A stretch of 64,000 bases of DNA from Lactarius indigo (Eukaryota > Basidiomycota > Agaricomycetes > Russulales > Russulaceae). Positions 60,170 to 64,000 of this stretch are shown here, piece by piece (within the stretch, counting starts at the first letter, position 1; each line of letters starts with the position of its first letter). Both the position numbers and the translations under genes were made by a program. The stretch is from NCBI GenBank assembly GCA_025766275.1, contig JAFKAC010000156.1, forward strand, positions 42,567-106,566. The letters are read 5' to 3'. The notes below the pieces were generated by a model. It worked only from the letters and a program-made list of their open reading frames with translations. It ran no database searches and was not told where the DNA came from.

Positions 60170-61785
60170 ATGGTCGTCATCCCAGACCCGCCCTTGGGCG
60201 CCTCCGGAGAAAGTCAGACTAACGTTCTCAGCCCTGGCATCGTTGGCCTCTTCCTTCAAGGGATCGGAATGGGGATGGTCTTCTCTCAGCTCGCAACTTG
60301 GCTGTCTCTGCCAGGGCGTACCGGTCATCGCTTCATTACCACCCTAACCGTGTTCATAACAACAACTGGACTGTGAGTACTTTGGTTAACTTTTACACTC
60401 TTTGAAAAATTCCCCTCATCGCTTGCAAAGCGTTCAAACAACTATATACTTTCTCTCCTCTTGGCGAATTTACGTAAAGCACTTTGGGGAACCAGTGCGT
60501 GGAATTGTCACCGATTTATTGTTCATCTCTGTAACGTTATGACCCCACATAAACCCTAGGTAATCCCTATTTGGACTGAAAGGATCCACATAGTTCTTGT
60601 TTGTCACCCTTCATAAAGAATCATCGACTTCATACCAATGTCTTCTTCAGACAACGCTCGTGTCAACTCCCGTTCAGTCGTTGTTGCTTTGGCGCTGTTA
60701 TTATGTGAGCTTTCCCTCCATCTTATGGTTCCCTTGATGACCCATGCCGACTAGATCCTGAAAAGGAACATGTATTTTGTCGTAAGTTTGACAACTGTAG
60801 CAAGTAAAAATGGTCCACTGAATCGGTTTCTAACTCAGATGCCGCTTATTTTCCTTCTACTGGGCACGGTTGCATTGTCCATTTTCGAAACTGTCTGGCT
60901 GTTCCGGGGCATGTACGATGGGGAAAACCCGAGGGGCTCACACGCGTTCTGGTCTCGTGAGAAAGGAGCTTCTTCTTTCATGACTTGTGACCCTTTCTGA
61001 CACGACCCTCAGTTCTCTTGTACACTTCTCTCCCTTTGCGTGAGATAACATCCGTCCAGGAAATATTTCGAAGCACCTAACACTTCTCTTAGTCTTGGAC
61101 ACTATTCTCAGTAGCATCTGTGAGCCCCGCACATTTGGTTCCTGAAACGATTCATTATCTCTTATTTTGGATGGATATCTAGTGTTCTGCTATCTCACTC
61201 AATCAAGGAAGCGGGTATACGCGGACCACGCTGTCCAGGTGCGTGTTGTACCACCCAGCGCGTCAGCGGTGTCCTGTGTCTTGCTCAAAGTTATCCTTTC
61301 CAAGTGGATTTCTCGTCTTATTATTATCGTGTGGCAATCGGCTATTCCACCAACTATCTGCTCTATTGGTATCTTCACAGTATACATCGTATCGCATCGT
61401 CGATACCCGGTGTGTTCTTTTATGGTCTTGCATTCGTGATGAGCATGACTGACAAGCGCACCCTGACACTCAGGGAGAGAAGCAAAATGTGGTACCCAAC
61501 GCTCCAAGCGGTGATCGGGAACCTTTACGTTCTTTCGTATTTCTACAATATGTACGTTGTATTTCTTATTTACCCCTCTTCCAATTATGCTTACCACCCT
61601 GTCATCGACTGCGCAGCAATACTCATCCCCTGTTTGTCGGTGACCAGGAGCAACCATCGACGCACGTGGTTACGCTTACGGTACCTGCGCTCCATACGAC
61701 GACTGCCTCCGTACTCAACACCCCGGAAGAGCACCCATCAGAACCCTACACCGATTCTTTTGGACGTACAGACGGTGCGCAGTGA
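60170..61785 (+). CDS. DUF6534-like membrane protein, copy 4
   Basis: Starts MVVIPDPPLGASGESQ at 60170, then SPGIVGLFLQGIGMGMVFSQ. Later exons carry TLVSTPVQSLLLWRCYY, MPLIFLLLGTVALSIFETVW, the LLVLDTILSSI helix, YLTQSRKRVYADHAVQ, WISRLIIIVWQSAIPPTICS and WYPTLQAVIGNLYVLSYFYN. The tail reads NTHPLFVGDQEQPST to a stop at 61783. Two bases are missing at about 61079 relative to copies 2 and 3. Using the GTGAG acceptor at about 61045, only some ten loop residues change frame and the helix that follows is kept, so the gene may still work. GKLY is changed to GNLY. Confidence 0.6.
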
Positions 61786-62470
61786 TGAAGCATCAGCGTC
61801 GCGTGTGTACTTATATACCGACTTAGAAGGGACGGGAAGGTATTATAGTCCGGGTCCAAAAACCACGTCCCTGTGTCTTGGTGGCATCAAACTACGAACG
61901 GACAGTTCTAACGACACCGTCTAGTCGCGGGAGTGCGAGGCCTCGCGTTTCCAGTCCTTCTAGCTGGGGCTTCTATTTGTCGGGCGTCGGTCATTGGGAA
62001 GAGGTACTGATACGGGAGGTTTTTTTTTTTTTGCGTCTTTGGTACGGAACCCTATGGGATGTAGCGTCATCCCGAAAATCCTCTGAGCCCTAAACCCATT
62101 CCTCCAGACCGAACATTGCGACCGTAAAACAGCTCTCCGCAACTGGATGCCGTTTCGTGGGGTAGTACACAACTGTTTCCCTTAGTACGCAGAGAATTGA
62201 TAAAGGTGCCGATCGGAAGAAGAGTTTGCGTATCAGAGCCCAAGATCAGGGCACAGATAGGGCGCCGATCTGGTACGAAGACGAATGACCTTTCAGCCGA
62301 CTCGGAAGCATCTTTCCGTGAAACAAATTGAACCCTGAGACCAGTCGATTTACGGCGTGGGCCGCCGAGACCCGCCGGAAGCGTAAGCGAGGCCAAATAT
62401 TGATTAGTATCGATGACCACCATTCGAGGTTAGCGCTTCCTGTTGTGAACCATCGACGATGGCTGTTTGT
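61786..62470. other. spacer, nothing recognised
   Basis: A T run at 62022-62032 and short frames on both strands. The start codon expected for the ARMT1-like gene is not found in frame at its end. Confidence 0.4.
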
Positions 62471-62472
62471 TC

Positions 62473-64000
62473 TCGCCACCGTACAAGCCCTATGACCCCA
62501 CGGATAAAGCAGGGTAGATGGCGCTCTTTTGTTGAGAAATATTTGACCTCCTGATGACAGTAATTACTCGTCCAGGTTCTCGTCAGTTGGCACATATACA
62601 CCTGTGCACACCCCCTAATACCCATGCGCTTGACCAATTTACAGTTATGAGACCGTGGTCAAGCGATGGCCCGTGATTCTTACCAGTGTCATAGATAGCG
62701 TGTATTCCGTGAACCACGAACTCACAAACTTACCTGACAAGGCAGCGAAGTTAGAGGAGGGAAAGCACTCATCGCGACGATAGGTCGCCTCAAATATGAG
62801 ATGGCACGGGATAGGCCTCTCGAGTGAGTCATATTCGTCATCTCCCGCTTCGAGTTGTTGATCCGATATCGCATTTTGCAGGCCGATTCCAGCTGATGGC
62901 GAAGCTCTAATAGAGGAGTATAACGAAGAGCTCGTTCGTCTGGAAGAATACAGCCAGAACACTTGGTTCACTGCGCCGTGGCTCTACGCAGAGTATGCCT
63001 TCACTACGCCGCAGCGACATGGGTCTCTCACGCGATCGTGATTGTAGGTGTTACTTGTGAGCTCATTGGTATTGGAACGAGACCGCAGAGAGCTGAAAAA
63101 GCATGAAGATACGGCTACTTCGCTCTTCTTTGCCACAACACAACATTGGAAAACGTTATGACCCGTTCTTCTCACAAAAGTTGAATACGTACCTGGCCAG
63201 CGGTACTGCCGTGCAGAGTACGAACCCCACCCATCTCCAAAAGTCACTTGTAAACATAAAGCTTTCGATGCAGAACTCGCTGCGACACTCGCCGAACTGG
63301 AGTCCGAGAAGGACATAGTTGCCGACGATCCACAGAAGCTGCAAGTCCTGTTCCGCGAGATGGCACAAATGTGTCTATGGTAAGCTACCTTTTCTCATTA
63401 TTGGTCTCCAGAAGGACCAGGTTGAATTCTTTCAGGGGGAATGCCACCGTAGGTTCCCGTGCTCGGTGGCCCGTCATTACCTGACGGCTTCGTGGAACCA
63501 GGACCTTAGTCTTCTCACCAACATGACACCGGAGGACATCGGGCACCTCCAAACGATTGGTCGGGATGCTCAGAACGCGCGCAAAGAGTTCATTCTCAAG
63601 GACGATCAGGACGCTGCATGGCAGCACATAACGACTTTGAAAGGCGCACGCATCGATTTCGTACTGGATAATGGTACGCCTAACCCACGTCTCCCCATAT
63701 CCTCCATCTAACAACGGCGACGCGTTCACTGGAAAGCCGGCTTTGAGGTCAGCCCTAGGTCTTTCTGCTCCCCGATCAAACAGTCGTTATACATCTAATC
63801 ACCGCAGCTCTTCACGGATCTCGTCTTTGCCGATTTTCTCGTGTCCCATACTCCATACGTCTCTAAAGTCGTTTTCCAGTCAGTTCTCTCCTCCACCGTC
63901 CCTCCTTGAACAAAAAAGTGACACTTTTCCCCCCCCGATTTCGCAAGCCCGAAATCTATACCGTGGTTCGTGTCCGACGTGACGCCGCCCGATTTCACAA
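62473..64000 (+). pseudogene. ARMT1/DUF89 phosphatase-like gene, 5' part damaged, cut by window end
   Basis: Homologue of metal-dependent damage-control phosphatases (DUF89, ARMT1 group). Visible blocks: SPPYKPYDPTDKAG (62473-62513), YETVVKRWPVILTSVIDSVY (from 62645), LKYEMARDRPLE, NTWFTAPWLYAE, YDPFFSQKLNTYLASGTAVQ, NMTPEDIGHLQTIGRDAQNA, FVLDNAGFELFTDLVFADFL and IPWFVSDVTPPDF. The 3' half splices cleanly and runs off the window. The 5' half has three problems: no in-frame ATG before SPPYK (a stop lies close upstream), a frame change without an intron near 62757-62763 between KLEEGK and LIATIGRLK, and no clean model for 63040-63160. Either a decaying gene or a stretch with sequence errors. 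Confidence 0.6.

Noticed and set aside
61021..61135. Frameshift making DUF6534-like copy 4 a pseudogene
   Set aside because: Two bases are missing relative to copies 2 and 3, but using the GTGAG acceptor keeps the following helix in frame, so only a short loop changes.

Overview
The window comes from a filamentous fungus, very probably an Agaricomycete (mushroom-forming basidiomycete; Polyporales is my guess). The reasons are many short GT-AG introns of about 45-75 nt, mating-pheromone precursor genes with C-terminal CaaX motifs, DUF6535 and DUF6534-like membrane proteins, a NACHT-WD40 protein, and a long basidiomycete-type non-canonical aromatic amino acid decarboxylase. All gene models were spliced by eye. 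Where every exon boundary was traced I give protein lengths.

Layout. 0-8.4 kb: three direct copies (A, B, C) of one cytochrome P450 gene. 9.4-11.5 kb: a divergent pair, a BolA-like gene (fra2) and a FluG-type amidohydrolase. 12-15 kb: two tiny mating-pheromone precursor genes with ATTGT-rich promoters. 15.6-17.6 kb: a fourth P450 copy (D), inverted and apparently intact. 19.4-29.4 kb: a DUF6535 gene divergent from a large NACHT-WD40 gene with about 21 WD repeats. 31.3 kb: a third pheromone precursor. 32-43.7 kb: an APC amino-acid permease, a decayed short-chain dehydrogenase, a prolyl-oligopeptidase-family peptidase (739 aa) and an NCS1 nucleobase permease. 45-62 kb: four DUF6534-like multi-pass membrane proteins, interrupted by a 1090-aa PLP-dependent decarboxylase. 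62.5 kb to the end: an ARMT1/DUF89 gene with a damaged 5' part that runs off the window.

The most interesting system is the pheromone set. Three precursors of 41-44 aa ending in CTVA, CTVS and CTVA share a promoter module of paired ATTGT boxes and a 3' flank, yet I see no STE3-type receptor here. The genes lie between inverted P450 copies and beside an NLR-like gene. This could be one flank of a B mating-type (pheromone/receptor) region or an orphan pheromone cluster. The P450 array itself looks mosaic, as if shaped by gene conversion. One decarboxylase exon is only 5 nt long.
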